Source: CADEDH01 sp039029735 (GTDB lineage: Bacteria > Actinomycetota > Acidimicrobiia > Acidimicrobiales > SZUA-35). From it: DNA of 64,000 nt. The notes under the pieces were generated by a model, which was not told the origin of the DNA, did not search any database, and worked only from the letters and a program-made list of their open reading frames with translations. A program made the position numbers and the translations under genes. The stretch covers positions 1 to 64,000 of the forward strand of contig JBCCFL010000009.1 of NCBI GenBank assembly GCA_039029735.1, in the 5' to 3' direction. Positions 9,438 through 18,586 of the stretch are shown here, piece after piece; within the stretch, counting starts at the first letter, position 1; the number at the start of each line of letters is the position of its first letter.

Positions 9438-10262
9438 TCATTCCGGATCGACGATGGAGGGCAGCACATCGCTGATCGAGCCGCCGACCACCACGGATGC
9501 GAGCTCGTCCATCTCAGTGGGGCCACCGTTCACGATCACCACCTCGGCGCCGCGTCTGCGGGCGATCGGCACCACGTTGGCGATTGGATACACGGCCAGG
9601 GTCGTGCCGACGGTGAGCACCAGATCGCAGGTCTCGGCGGCCTCCTGGGCCCGTTGCAGATCGGCGGCCACGAGGCTCTGCCCGAAGCTGATCGTGGCCG
9701 ACTTGAGGATGCCGCCACAGAGCGGACAGGGCGGATCCTCCTCCCCCTGACGCACCCGATCGAGCGCAATGCGCATCGGCGCGTCGTAGTGACACGACAT
9801 GCAGACCACCCGACGGGCCGTGCCGTGGATCTCGACGATCTTGTCGGGGTCGGTGCCAGCCTCACCGTGCAGCCCGTCCACGTTCTGGGTGATCAGCAGG
9901 TGCAACTTGCGGCGCCGTTCGAGCGAGAGCAGGGCGTAGTGGCCAGGGTTGGGCTCTGCTGCCCACATCGGGCTGTCGAGGCGGTTGCGCCAGGCCGTGC
10001 GACGCACCTCGGCGTCCGCCATGTAGTTCTGCAGGGTGGCCGACTTCTCCGCCGCCGGGTTCTTCGTCCAGACCCCCTGCGGGCCGCGGAAGTCGGGAAT
10101 GCGGGAGTCGGTCGAGATGCCGGCGCCGGTCAGCACGAGGATGCGCTCCGCGCCATCGATCAACTCGGCTGCGGCGGCGATCGCCTCCGCCCGCTCAGCC
10201 AGGGTGCCGTTCACCCGGCTGATGGCGTGGTCGGGGTCGTCGGGCTGCGCACTCACGTTCAC
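9438..10262 (-). CDS. cobB: Sir2-family NAD-dependent protein deacylase
   Basis: 274 aa sirtuin. NAD-binding GAGIS (47-51) and IPDFRG, TQNVDGLH, catalytic His146 in EIHGT, zinc cysteines C154/C157 and C179/C182, and a late VGTTLAVYP motif. It removes acyl groups from protein lysines using NAD. GTG start; a TACGGT box 6 nt upstream suggests a leaderless mRNA. Stand-alone gene between moeB and the divergent 162-aa gene; the preferred acyl group is not readable. Confidence 0.88.
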   Translation of the reverse strand: MNVSAQPDDPDHAISRVNGTLAERAEAIAAAAELIDGAERILVLTGAGISTDSRIPDFRGPQGVWTKNPAAEKSATLQNYMADAEVRRTAWRNRLDSPMWAAEPNPGHYALLSLERRRKLHLLITQNVDGLHGEAGTDPDKIVEIHGTARRVVCMSCHYDAPMRIALDRVRQGEEDPPCPLCGGILKSATISFGQSLVAADLQRAQEAAETCDLVLTVGTTLAVYPIANVVPIARRRGAEVVIVNGGPTEMDELASVVVGGSISDVLPSIVDPE

Positions 10263-10268
10263 GCCCCG

Positions 10269-10274
10269 ACCGTA
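10269..10274 (-). promoter_or_regulatory. -10 box, leaderless sirtuin mRNA
   Basis: TACGGT on the minus strand ends 6 nt before the GTG start at 10262, the spacing expected when transcription begins at the start codon. No clear -35. Confidence 0.45.
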
Positions 10275-10322
10275 GTCGGCCGACCTCCGAACTCGCCCCT
10301 CGACCAGCTCGCGGGCCGCCCC

Positions 10323-10370
10323 TTGACACGGTGCCCATGATTCTTTTGAATACGTTCAATTACAGTTGAA
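10323..10370 (+). promoter_or_regulatory. promoter with overlapping TTGAA operator-like repeats
   Basis: TTGACA (10323-10328), 17 bp, TTGAAT (10346-10351): a near-consensus promoter for the gene at 10414. The -10 overlaps an inverted repeat, TTGAA (10346) and TTCAA (10355) around TACG, and a third TTGAA follows at 10365. This AT-rich stretch stands out from its surroundings and looks like a repressor site. A ribosome site, GGAGA, is at 10402-10406. Confidence 0.5.
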
Positions 10371-10413
10371 TCCCTTCCCCCAGATCTGAACGTCCTGTTC
10401 TGGAGAATCACTC

Positions 10414-10902
10414 ATGGCAACCGATGGCCCAACCACCCTCAGCTTCCCCGAACCCAGCCTGTCCGTACGGGCCCTGACCGACCCGGTGCTCGACGTACTC
10501 GGCCACGACCCCCGCTCCCCCTACGTCGAGCAGTACTGGTTGTCGATCCTCGGGCCGTCGTCCACGTTGCTGCTGCGACGGCTCGCCGCTCGACTCGAAA
10601 CGGAGCCGGACGGATTCGATCTCGACCCGGCCGAATGGGCAATGGAGCTGGGAGTCGGGGCCCGAGGCGGCAAACACAGCCCGTTCTGGCGCTCGATCGA
10701 CCGCGCCTGTCGCTTTGGCATGGCGCGGCGCAATGGGCCAACGCTGATGGTGAGGCGACGGCTGCCACCGCTCACGGTGCGTCAGGTGGAGCGCCTGCCC
10801 GACCACCTGCGGCGAGCCCACGAGGCGTGGAGTGCAGAAGAACTCAGCCGCCCTCGGCGCCACACCATCAGCCAGTGGCCCGACGATCGGCCGGCGGCCT
10901 GA
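10414..10902 (+). CDS. conserved-looking protein of unknown function
   Basis: 162 aa, soluble, basic C-terminal half (RRNGPTLMVRRRLPPLTVRQVERLPDHLRRAHEAW). No signal peptide, membrane segment or catalytic motif that I recognise. The strong promoter and good ribosome site (GGAGA 7 nt before ATG) and GC-rich third positions support a real gene. The C-terminal RQVERLPDHLRRAHEAW looks helical. It stands alone, divergent from the sirtuin gene and convergent with the sugar transferase gene. Confidence 0.65.
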   Translation: MATDGPTTLSFPEPSLSVRALTDPVLDVLGHDPRSPYVEQYWLSILGPSSTLLLRRLAARLETEPDGFDLDPAEWAMELGVGARGGKHSPFWRSIDRACRFGMARRNGPTLMVRRRLPPLTVRQVERLPDHLRRAHEAWSAEELSRPRRHTISQWPDDRPAA

Positions 10903-10920
10903 CCTCCGAGCCGAGCCCGG

Positions 10921-12417
10921 TCAGTAGGCGCCGCGGCTCTTGAGTACGGCCGGGATCGTGCGCACCAGGATCGAAAGGTCGACGATGAGCGACCAGTTGT
11001 CAACGTAGTAGAGGTCGAGCCGGGTGTACTCGGCGAAGGTGGTGGAGCTCCGACCGGACACCTGCCACATGCCGGTGATGCCCGGCTTGACCCGGAGACG
11101 GGCGTACAGATCGTCGCTCCACTCCGACATCTCCGATCGCAGCGCTGGCCGAGGGCCAACCAGGCTCATCTCGTTCCGCACCACGTTCCAGAGCTGCGGC
11201 AGCTCGTCGAGCGAGGTCTTGCGCAGGAACGAGCCAACGCGGGTCACTCGTGGATCGTGCTTCATCTTGAACAGCGGGCCGGTGTCCTCGGCGTCGGTCG
11301 ACAGTTCCGACTGCATCGCCTCGGCGCCAACCACCATCGTGCGGAACTTCAGCACCTCGAACGGCTCACCGTCGTGGCCCACCCGCTCCTGGCGGAACAG
11401 GACGGGTCCTGGCGACGACATGCGAACCGCGAGGGCCACGGCAACGAACACCGGCGCCAGCATCATCGATGCAGTTGCGGCGAGGCTCAGATCGAACACA
11501 CGCTTCGCCGAGGCCCGCCACCCGTGTCGGCGACGCGGCTCGATGTACACCACGGGGAACGGGCCGAGGGGCCGAACGGTAAGGCGGTCGAATGAGATGT
11601 CGGCCAAGGTCGAACTCAGCTCCACGTGGAGACCGGCTTCCACGAGATCGCGGATCAGCCGGTTGGACGAGCCCATGTCGATCGCGGTCGCCGCCACTAC
11701 CACGCCGTGCGCCTGGTGTCGACGAGCGGCCGCGAGCACGAGCGATGTGAGTTCCCGGGGGCTGTGGGCGCTGATCGGATCGACCGTCTCCACCACGTCG
11801 TAGCCGAGCGCCGGCTGCTCGCCGAACACCTCAGCGAAGCGATTGCCCTCCGAGTTGGCCCCGACGAGCACCACCTTGCGCGCCAGACGCCGCTCACTGC
11901 GCCGCCGGACGAACCAGGCCCGGGCGATCTCCCGCTCCCCCACGATCAGCACCACGGCGTAGGCCGTGGCGAGGAAGAGCCATTGCCGTTCGAGCGAAAG
12001 TCCGAACACGAAGGCCACGAGCACGAGGGCCGCCGCCGCCCGCACCACGGCGTTGCCGATGCGGCGGATCTCGTCGCTGCGGCGGGTGATGAAACGTGAC
12101 TGGTAGAGGCGGGCGGTGGCGAGGAAGATGAGCGTGCCGACGACGAGCGCCGGCAGGGCCCACAAGCCCCACACGGCCGGCCGTTCGATCAGCGTGGCCA
12201 GGCCGACAGCAGCCACCACCGCCGCGAGGTCGGCCCCGACCATCACGGCCCGCAGAATGTGGCCGCTGACCACGATGTGGGCCATGCGCTCTACACCACT
12301 CGCAGGCCGGTCTGAGGAGCGGCGATCAGGTGGCGCGTCGATCTCGCCGCCATCGGTGGCGGGGGTCGAGATGGTGCGCTCGTTCTCCGAAGGAGAGCTG
12401 ATCTTGGTGACGCCCAC
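10921..12417 (-). CDS. polyprenyl-phosphate sugar-1-phosphate transferase (WcaJ/CpsE type)
   Basis: About 498 aa. Four N-terminal membrane segments (about 55-160), a Rossmann-like middle (VVLVGANSEGNRFAEVFGE), one further membrane helix (LAATASMMLAPVFVAVALAV) and the bacterial sugar transferase domain with SSPGPVLFRQERVGHDGEPF, KFRTM, KTSLDELPQLWNV, SLVGPRP and KPGITGMWQVSGRS. It starts exopolysaccharide repeat units by moving a sugar phosphate onto undecaprenyl phosphate. I chose GTG at 12417 because GAGG lies 9 nt upstream; a TTG at 12423 is too close to that site. It fits the surface-glycan genes at the left of the window. Confidence 0.88.
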   Translation of the reverse strand: MGVTKISSPSENERTISTPATDGGEIDAPPDRRSSDRPASGVERMAHIVVSGHILRAVMVGADLAAVVAAVGLATLIERPAVWGLWALPALVVGTLIFLATARLYQSRFITRRSDEIRRIGNAVVRAAAALVLVAFVFGLSLERQWLFLATAYAVVLIVGEREIARAWFVRRRSERRLARKVVLVGANSEGNRFAEVFGEQPALGYDVVETVDPISAHSPRELTSLVLAAARRHQAHGVVVAATAIDMGSSNRLIRDLVEAGLHVELSSTLADISFDRLTVRPLGPFPVVYIEPRRRHGWRASAKRVFDLSLAATASMMLAPVFVAVALAVRMSSPGPVLFRQERVGHDGEPFEVLKFRTMVVGAEAMQSELSTDAEDTGPLFKMKHDPRVTRVGSFLRKTSLDELPQLWNVVRNEMSLVGPRPALRSEMSEWSDDLYARLRVKPGITGMWQVSGRSSTTFAEYTRLDLYYVDNWSLIVDLSILVRTIPAVLKSRGAY

Positions 12418-12543
12418 GGTCAACTACCTCACAGGGTCGAAGCCTCCTGCGATGTGGAGATCGTCTGGAGGCGCCTTCCGTGGATCGGGTCGGCGTCGTG
12501 GGATCTTGAGAGGGCCGCTCAGCCCAATTGTTGCGCCCGGTGA

Positions 12544-14001
12544 CTACTCGTCGTCCCAGTTGCGGCACATGTCGACCAGCAGCCGCACACCGAACCCTGT
12601 CGCGCCCTTGGGGGTGATGCCCCGATCGGCGTCGGTTATCGCCGACAGGCCGAGGTCGATGTGAGCCCACGGCACCGAACCGACGAACTCCTTGAGGAAC
12701 AGGCCAGCGACCAGTGCTCCGCCGTAGGGCCCGGCACCGATGTTCTTGATGTCGGCCACAGTCGAGTCCAGCTGCGGGCGGTACTCCTCGGGAAGAGGGA
12801 GGCGCCAGATCTTCTCGGCCGTTCGTCCGGACGAGGCCATCAGCCGGTCGGCTGCGTCGTCATCGGTGGCCATGAGGGCCGCAATGTTGGCACCGAGGGC
12901 AGCGGAAGCCGAACCGGTGAGCGTTGCGATGTCGACGATCACATCGGGCTTGGTCTCGACGGCCAGCGACAGGGCGTCCGCCAGCACGAGGCGGCCCTCG
13001 GCGTCGGTGTTCAACACCTCCACCGTCTTGCCGTTCCGGGCCGTGAACACGTCGCCCGGACGGGTGGCGTCGCCTCCGGTCATGTTGTCGGTAAGGGGGA
13101 TGAAGCCCTCCACGGCCACGGGAGCGCCGACGGCAGGCAGTGCGCTCATGGCGGCCAGCACGGCGCCACCACCAGACATGTCGATCTTCATCTGCATCAT
13201 GCCCGCCGCGGTCTTCAGCGAGAGGCCGCCGGAGTCGAACGTGATGCCCTTGCCAACGAGGGCAATGGTGGCCTTGGGCTTGGCCTTGGGCGTGTAGCTG
13301 AGGCGGAGGAACCGCGCCGGGTGCACCGATCCCTGGTTCACCGCGATGAGCCCGCCCAGCTTCTCGCGCGCGATCTTCTTCTCGTCCCACACGGTGACCT
13401 TGAGCCCGACAGCGGTGCCGACGAGCTTGGCCTTGGCGGCGAACGCCTCCGGTGTGAGCGAGCCGCCGGGCTCGTTGCTCAGATCACGAGCCAGCACCAC
13501 GGCATCAGCGATCGCCGTGGCCGACGTGACGGCCGCCTTCACGCCCCGGCCCTTGGCCACCACGGTCACCCGCTCCAGGGTGGGCTTGGCCGCCGACTTC
13601 GACTTGTACTGGCTGAACCGGTAGGTGGCGAGGCGGGCCCCTTCCACCACGGCCTGGATTGCGTCGTCGCGCTGCTCCTCACCGAGCTGCTCCACGAGGG
13701 TGGTGGCAATGCGGGCGTGCTTGGCCACGGCTCGCACGTAGGCGGCGGCTGCGGTGCGGAGCACGTTGGGGCTCACGTCGGCCCGAGGGCCGATTCCGAG
13801 CAGCACGTCGACCACGTCGGACGCCTTCTGGCGGGGCACCACCAGGGTTTGACCGGCCTTGCCCTCGAAGCCCTGAACCGACGCCACCCACCCGAGGGCT
13901 TCGGGGAGCGAGTCGAGTTCGTCGGAGGCGACGGGAACATCGACTGCGGTTGCGTTGCGAGGGACCGAACTGGCGGCACTGACCGTAGGCATGGGGGACA
14001 T
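12544..14001 (-). CDS. pepA: leucyl aminopeptidase, M17 family
   Basis: 485 aa cytosolic metallo-aminopeptidase. The catalytic domain shows GKGITFDSGGLSLK (metal-binding Lys and Asp), MKIDMSGGGAVLA and the family signature NTDAEGRLVLADALSLA. N-terminal regulatory domain at about 1-175. It releases N-terminal residues from peptides with two metal ions. ATG start at 14001 (a second ATG is at 13992). It is the last gene of a minus-strand run with Ku and LigD polymerase, 48 nt after the latter; no functional link is implied. Confidence 0.92.
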   Translation of the reverse strand: MSPMPTVSAASSVPRNATAVDVPVASDELDSLPEALGWVASVQGFEGKAGQTLVVPRQKASDVVDVLLGIGPRADVSPNVLRTAAAAYVRAVAKHARIATTLVEQLGEEQRDDAIQAVVEGARLATYRFSQYKSKSAAKPTLERVTVVAKGRGVKAAVTSATAIADAVVLARDLSNEPGGSLTPEAFAAKAKLVGTAVGLKVTVWDEKKIAREKLGGLIAVNQGSVHPARFLRLSYTPKAKPKATIALVGKGITFDSGGLSLKTAAGMMQMKIDMSGGGAVLAAMSALPAVGAPVAVEGFIPLTDNMTGGDATRPGDVFTARNGKTVEVLNTDAEGRLVLADALSLAVETKPDVIVDIATLTGSASAALGANIAALMATDDDAADRLMASSGRTAEKIWRLPLPEEYRPQLDSTVADIKNIGAGPYGGALVAGLFLKEFVGSVPWAHIDLGLSAITDADRGITPKGATGFGVRLLVDMCRNWDDE

Positions 14002-14049
14002 GCTACGGCACCTGGCAGCCCGCGTTGCGGGTCGGCGGGTGACGGGGAT

Positions 14050-14961
14050 TCAACTCGCAGTCGGAAGGTGCTGCACGAGCGTGGCCACCGGCGCGAACAG
14101 GTCGCCGCGCCCCTCGACACGGGCCAGCACCTCGTCGGAGGTGAACGCCAGTGGGGCCCCGGCGGCCCCCGCTGCCACCTCGTCCCAGTCGACGGGCGTC
14201 GACACCGTCGGCCGCTCCCGCGCCCGTAGCGAATACACGGCCACCGTGGTCTTGTGGCGGGAGTTCTGCGACCAGTCGATGAAGACCTTGCCGGGGCGCA
14301 ACGCCTTGGCCATCTCAACGAGCACCTTGTCTGGCTGCTGCTTGGCCATGAGCTGACCGACGGCGAGTGCGAAGCTCGACGCATGGTCGTGGGTGTGCGG
14401 CGCGTTCAGCGGCACGTACACCTGCAGCCCCTTCGAGCCCGACGTCTTGGCGAACGCCTCCAGCTGGACCGAGGCGAGCACGTCGCGGAGTTCGAGGGCC
14501 ACCCGACAGCACTCGGTCATCCCCGCCGGAGGTCCGGGGTCGAGGTCGAACACCATGATCGTGGGTGATTCCAGATCGGCGGAGCGGGCCATCGGAGCAT
14601 GGAGCTCGAGCGAGGCCATGTTGGCCGTCCACACCAGCGAGGCAGGTTCCTCGATACAGCAGTAGTGGATCTCCCCGCCGCGGTCACCCGGCCCGAGCGC
14701 AACGCCAAGCCACCCGGGCCGATGCGACGGGCATCGCTTGTTGAAGAACGACTGGCCGTCCACCCCGTCGGGCCAGCGGCGCATCGTCATGCAGCGGCCC
14801 GACACGTGGGCCAACATCACCGGCGCGATGCGGGCGTAGTACTCGATCACCTCACCCTTGGTGAATCCCACCGCCGGGTACATCACCTTGTCGAGGTTGG
14901 ACAGGCTGAGGGTGCGCTCCCCGACCACCACCTCCACACGGTTCTCGTCCTTGGGGGCCAT
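14050..14961 (-). CDS. LigD polymerase/primase domain protein (NHEJ)
   Basis: 303 aa, the archaeo-eukaryotic-primase-like polymerase module of LigD as a separate protein. Visible: LSNLDKVMYPAVGFTKGEVIEYY, the metal-binding FDLDPGPP, KTSGSKGLQVYVPL and VFIDWSQNSRHKTTVAVYSLR. It fills gaps at double-strand breaks with Ku. No ATP-dependent ligase or 3'-phosphoesterase domain is fused or present in the window, so the ligase is elsewhere. It follows Ku by 26 nt on the same strand. Confidence 0.9.
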   Translation of the reverse strand: MAPKDENRVEVVVGERTLSLSNLDKVMYPAVGFTKGEVIEYYARIAPVMLAHVSGRCMTMRRWPDGVDGQSFFNKRCPSHRPGWLGVALGPGDRGGEIHYCCIEEPASLVWTANMASLELHAPMARSADLESPTIMVFDLDPGPPAGMTECCRVALELRDVLASVQLEAFAKTSGSKGLQVYVPLNAPHTHDHASSFALAVGQLMAKQQPDKVLVEMAKALRPGKVFIDWSQNSRHKTTVAVYSLRARERPTVSTPVDWDEVAAGAAGAPLAFTSDEVLARVEGRGDLFAPVATLVQHLPTAS

Positions 14962-14987
14962 GGGAGGCTCGATTCCGACCCCGCCGA

Positions 14988-15833
14988 TCAGGCGGAGGCG
15001 GCCTGGGGCTCGTCGGCGTCGCCCGCACCGTCGGCGTCGCTGGAGGACGCCCGTGCCGCCTTGGCCGCCTGCACGCTCGCCTCGAGAGCAGCCATCAGGT
15101 CCACAACGGCCTCGTCTTCGAGCACGGGGGCCTCGATGGTGGCCACCTCGCCAGCGGCCTTGGCTTCGAGCAGTTCGAGCACCTGGTCGCGGTAGGTGTC
15201 GCGATAGCGCTCGGGGTCGAAGTCGGTGGTGAGGGAGTCGACGAGCTGACCGGCCATGGCCAGCTCTGCCTCTGTCACATCGATGTCGTCGAGTTCGTCG
15301 AAGCCGGGTACGTCGTCGGTGCCGACCACCTCGTCGGCGTACACCATGGTCGACATCGTGAGCACACCGTTCGTTGGTCGAATCGCAACCAGATACTGCT
15401 TGGTTCGCATCACGTAGGACGCAACGGCAACGCGGTTCGCCTCCTCCATCGCCCGAGCCAGCAGCACGTAGCTCTTGCGGGCGAGTTCGTCGGGCACCAG
15501 GTAGTAGGCGGCGTCGTAGAACACTGGATCGATCTCGGACTCGTCGACGAAGTCGCTGATGTCGATCATGCGGTTGGCCTTGGGCGCGAGGGCGGCCAAC
15601 TCGTCGTCGGTCACCACGACGTAGGAGTCCTTGGCGATCTCGTAGCCCTTCACGATCTTGTCGTACGGGACCTCTTCGCCCTCACCGTTCACCCGCTTCT
15701 GCCTGATGCGGGAGTTGGTCTCGGAGTCGAGCTGGTTGAAACGCACCGACTTGCGACTCACCGCCGAATAGAGCTTCACGGGCACAGAGACGAGCCCGAA
15801 ACTGATGGCGCCACTCCAGATCGCGCGAGGCAT
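14988..15833 (-). CDS. ku: bacterial Ku protein (NHEJ)
   Basis: 281 aa homodimeric DNA-end-binding protein. Start IWSGAISFGLVSVPVKLYSAV is the family signature, followed by the beta-barrel core (IRQKRVNGEGEEVPYDKIVKGYE; YYLVPDELARKSYVLLARAM). The C-terminal tail from about residue 255 is alanine- and acid-rich rather than the lysine-rich tail of some Ku proteins. TAGTCT ends 6 nt before the ATG, so a leaderless start is likely. Followed by the LigD polymerase gene. Confidence 0.95.
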   Translation of the reverse strand: MPRAIWSGAISFGLVSVPVKLYSAVSRKSVRFNQLDSETNSRIRQKRVNGEGEEVPYDKIVKGYEIAKDSYVVVTDDELAALAPKANRMIDISDFVDESEIDPVFYDAAYYLVPDELARKSYVLLARAMEEANRVAVASYVMRTKQYLVAIRPTNGVLTMSTMVYADEVVGTDDVPGFDELDDIDVTEAELAMAGQLVDSLTTDFDPERYRDTYRDQVLELLEAKAAGEVATIEAPVLEDEAVVDLMAALEASVQAAKAARASSSDADGAGDADEPQAASA

Positions 15834-15839
15834 GAGGCA

Positions 15840-15845
15840 AGACTA
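15840..15845 (-). promoter_or_regulatory. -10 box, leaderless ku mRNA
   Basis: TAGTCT on the minus strand with 6 nt to the ku ATG. It would make Ku-LigD-PepA a unit separate from the two upstream genes. Confidence 0.4.
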
Positions 15846-15861
15846 CTGCAGGTACCCGTGA

Positions 15862-16644
15862 CTACGAGAGTGTGGCCCGGGCCACGAGATCGATCCCGAA
15901 ACCGGTGAGGATGGCGAGATACAGCAGGCCGGTGGCCGCCATCACCGCCGAGTACTGCTTCTCTCTCAGCGCCGCGAGCGTCACACCGACGAGGCCGATC
16001 GTGGTCACCACGCAGGCCCCCCAGAACCAACCGAGCATGCCGGCGTAGCCGTCGTCGATGGCGCCGGTCCACACCGACCACATCCCGGTTGGCACGAAGA
16101 ACAGCACCACCTCGGGGAGCCACAACACACCCGTCCACTTCACCAGCTCGACCAACGGGGCCCGACTCATCCCCGGCTGCACCAGGTACCAGTGGCCGAG
16201 CAGCATCGAGTCGCTCACGGCGCCGAGGAACGCTGCGCCAACCACCATGCGGGCCACCGAGAGCCACAACGGGTCGCCGGCCTCGATCCCGGCGACCACG
16301 AGCCCGATGAGCCCAACGAGTGGGGCAGCAAGATCCCACCGGGGATCGAAGGTGGTCTCGTGCGGGCTGGCATCGGCACCGGTCCCAGCCGCCCGGTACC
16401 GGACCGACTGCACGAGCGCCGCCACGGCGAGAACGAACACACCGAGGGCGGCGAGGTCACGGCCAGGTACGAACCCGAACCGCAGGCCGATGAGGAACGC
16501 CAGCAGGGCAAGCACCGCGTAGGACGACCGGATCAGCCAGCCGTAGCCCAGGCCGACGATCCGGCGCCGGGTGGTGACCCAGCCGAAGAACAGACCGCCT
16601 GTGGCCCACTGCAGCAGCACCGATGAGGCGTCGAGTTCGATCAT
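15862..16644 (-). CDS. multi-pass membrane protein, unknown function
   Basis: 260 aa with about seven or eight hydrophobic helices spread over its length (for example LAFLIGLRFGFVP, GVFVLAVAALVQSV, MLGWFWGACVVTTIGLVGV, GLLYLAILTGFGIDLV) and a charged loop at about 75-95. No family I can name. The ATG start overlaps the stop of the M24 peptidase gene by 4 bp (ATGA), so it is co-translated with it. An open frame continues upstream but lies inside the peptidase gene. Confidence 0.72.
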   Translation of the reverse strand: MIELDASSVLLQWATGGLFFGWVTTRRRIVGLGYGWLIRSSYAVLALLAFLIGLRFGFVPGRDLAALGVFVLAVAALVQSVRYRAAGTGADASPHETTFDPRWDLAAPLVGLIGLVVAGIEAGDPLWLSVARMVVGAAFLGAVSDSMLLGHWYLVQPGMSRAPLVELVKWTGVLWLPEVVLFFVPTGMWSVWTGAIDDGYAGMLGWFWGACVVTTIGLVGVTLAALREKQYSAVMAATGLLYLAILTGFGIDLVARATLS

Positions 16645-17753
16645 GCGTCGACGATGGCGAGGTTGTGATCCACGCGGTTGAGGGGGCGGGGCCCGTCGTC
16701 GGTGGCGACCACGATGTCCTCGATACGGGCGCCCCAACGGCCGTCGACGTAGAAGCCCGGCTCGACCGAGAAGGCGTTCCCGGCTTCGAGCGGCTCCGTG
16801 TTGCCGTCCACGAGGTATGGCTCCTCGTGTTCCTCCACGCCGATGCCATGGCCGAGCCGGTGGACGAACCACTGGGCGAGGTCGGCCGATGCGAGGTGGT
16901 CGCGGGCCACCCGGTCGACTGATTCGCCGCTGGCGCCGACCGTGGCGGCAGCAACCGCACGGGCCTGGGCCTCCTGCAACACGGCGTAGGCCTCGGCGAA
17001 CTCCGCAGGTGGCTCACCGGTGAACACGCACCGGGTGATGTCGGAGCAGTACCCGGGCTCGCCGTGAGGCTCGGCCGTGGTGCCCCCGAAGTCACACAGC
17101 ACCACCTCACCCGGCTCGATGACCTTGCTGCCGGCATGGTGGTGGGGGCTCGCGGCGTTTGCGCCCGACGCAACGATGGCGAAGTTCACCTTGGCGTGAC
17201 CCTCGGCCAGGATTCGGCGGCTGAGCTCCGCCGAGACGTCGGCCTCGGTACGGCCGACGAGGGGGATCTCACCACCCTGTAGTGCCTCGGCGATCCGGTC
17301 AACGCCGCTGGCCGCACGCTGGAGGGCCGCAATCTCGTCGGCCTCCTTGACGGCTCGCAACGGGCCAACGATGTCGCCGGCCGTGATCCACGAGGCGCCG
17401 GACGTGGCCTGTTGGAGCCCGACCAGGAACCGGCTCCACGTACGGTCGCCCACGGCCACGGTGGGCTCACCGGTGCCGATCATGTCAGCAACGATCTGCA
17501 CTGCATCCTCGGTTTCGCCCCAGGCCACGATGCTGAACAGATCGGGCCGCTCGGTCACCCGGGCCACCTCGAGCGCAGGAATCACGAGCTTCGCCTCGCC
17601 CTCTCGGGGCACCACGAGCATCGTGAGCCGCTCCAGCGGCATGGCCTCGTATCCGACCAACCACGGAAGATCCGACCCCACCGACAGGGTGAGGACATCG
17701 ACACCAGCCTCGGTCATCGCCGCTCGTACGCGTTCCATCCGGCCTGAGAACAT
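16641..17753 (-). CDS. M24-family peptidase (Xaa-Pro aminopeptidase-like)
   Basis: 370 aa. N-terminal creatinase-like domain (1-130) and pita-bread metallopeptidase domain with the five metal ligands in CDFGG, YCSDITR, HRLGHGIG, SVEPGFY and ARIEDI. Likely removes residues before proline. I chose the ATG at 17753 (MFSGRMERVR), preceded by TATCCT with 7 nt spacing. The frame runs on to 18782 but that part is antisense to the gene at 17862. The stop overlaps the downstream membrane-protein start. Confidence 0.88.
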   Translation of the reverse strand: MFSGRMERVRAAMTEAGVDVLTLSVGSDLPWLVGYEAMPLERLTMLVVPREGEAKLVIPALEVARVTERPDLFSIVAWGETEDAVQIVADMIGTGEPTVAVGDRTWSRFLVGLQQATSGASWITAGDIVGPLRAVKEADEIAALQRAASGVDRIAEALQGGEIPLVGRTEADVSAELSRRILAEGHAKVNFAIVASGANAASPHHHAGSKVIEPGEVVLCDFGGTTAEPHGEPGYCSDITRCVFTGEPPAEFAEAYAVLQEAQARAVAAATVGASGESVDRVARDHLASADLAQWFVHRLGHGIGVEEHEEPYLVDGNTEPLEAGNAFSVEPGFYVDGRWGARIEDIVVATDDGPRPLNRVDHNLAIVDA

Positions 17754-17760
17754 GGCGCCA

Positions 17761-17766
17761 AGGATA
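17761..17766 (-). promoter_or_regulatory. -10 box, leaderless M24 peptidase mRNA
   Basis: TATCCT on the minus strand ends 7 nt before the ATG at 17753. It supports this start over longer readings. Confidence 0.4.
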
Positions 17767-17861
17767 GGGGCCAGCGACCCAACCAGAGAGGCCCTCGGAC
17801 GGTCGAACCCAGGGCTCTGGTTCGGGGGAATCACCAGATTTGGGTCGCGAACCCGTTGACG

Positions 17862-18578
17862 ATGCCGGTGTGTCGTCCGATGGCTTCTGTGCGCGGGGAA
17901 GACGGATGGTCCCCGGCCAACACGGCGGCAAGGATGACGATTACGCGAACCACGCAGCTCGACGAAGTCGAGCCGCGCCAGCACAGCCTCGGCCTCGGCG
18001 GTCACGTCATGGTGGCAGCCGAGGACCTCAGACGGGACCTCGACAGGGTCTTTGCATCGGCGCAACTGACGCGAGCCGAGGTGCTCGCCGTCGAACGTGG
18101 CGTGTTGGAGCTGATGCGGGGCGGCGCAGCCCCGGCCCCGAACGGGTTCTGGACGGCAACGGCCCGGCCACGGGCCAGCCGCCTCGAACGGCGTGCGGCC
18201 CACACGATCGACCGGCGACTCAGTTCGCTCGTGGTCGACGCCGTGCCGTCGCTCGTGATGGTGCCGTCGGGGCTCCAGGCAGAGTTGGTGGTCGACCCCC
18301 GGGTGAACGATGCGGTGGCCACGTTGGCCGCGACGGCTCGCCGTCGCGGCGAACTCGACGCTTTGGGCCACTGGTGGCTGCGCCGCTTCGAACGGGCTGA
18401 ACGTCGACGACGCGACCGGTCCGACCTGCTCCTCGAGCCGCCATGGGCGCACGCCAATCGGCTCCTCCAGGCGTTCGAGCACGCGCATGAGCGGATCGAG
18501 GCGTACGCCTGGCAGCGGGCGGAAGCGTCGATCACCCAGATCGTGGCGTCGGGCATCGTCGATCTCCAGTTCCACTGA
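17862..18578 (+). CDS. hypothetical protein, basic and helical
   Basis: Up to 238 aa; the start is uncertain (ATG at 17862, or ATG at 17934 giving 214 aa). The conserved-looking core begins near ALTRAEVLAVERGVLELMRGG and contains long amphipathic, arginine-rich helices (ARRRGELDALGHWWLRRFERAERRRRDRSDLLL) and ends IVDLQFH. No motif or membrane segment. GC-rich third positions favour this strand over the overlapping antisense frame. It is followed 21 nt later by a small membrane protein. Confidence 0.5.
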   Translation: MPVCRPMASVRGEDGWSPANTAARMTITRTTQLDEVEPRQHSLGLGGHVMVAAEDLRRDLDRVFASAQLTRAEVLAVERGVLELMRGGAAPAPNGFWTATARPRASRLERRAAHTIDRRLSSLVVDAVPSLVMVPSGLQAELVVDPRVNDAVATLAATARRRGELDALGHWWLRRFERAERRRRDRSDLLLEPPWAHANRLLQAFEHAHERIEAYAWQRAEASITQIVASGIVDLQFH

Positions 18579-18586
18579 CCACGAGT

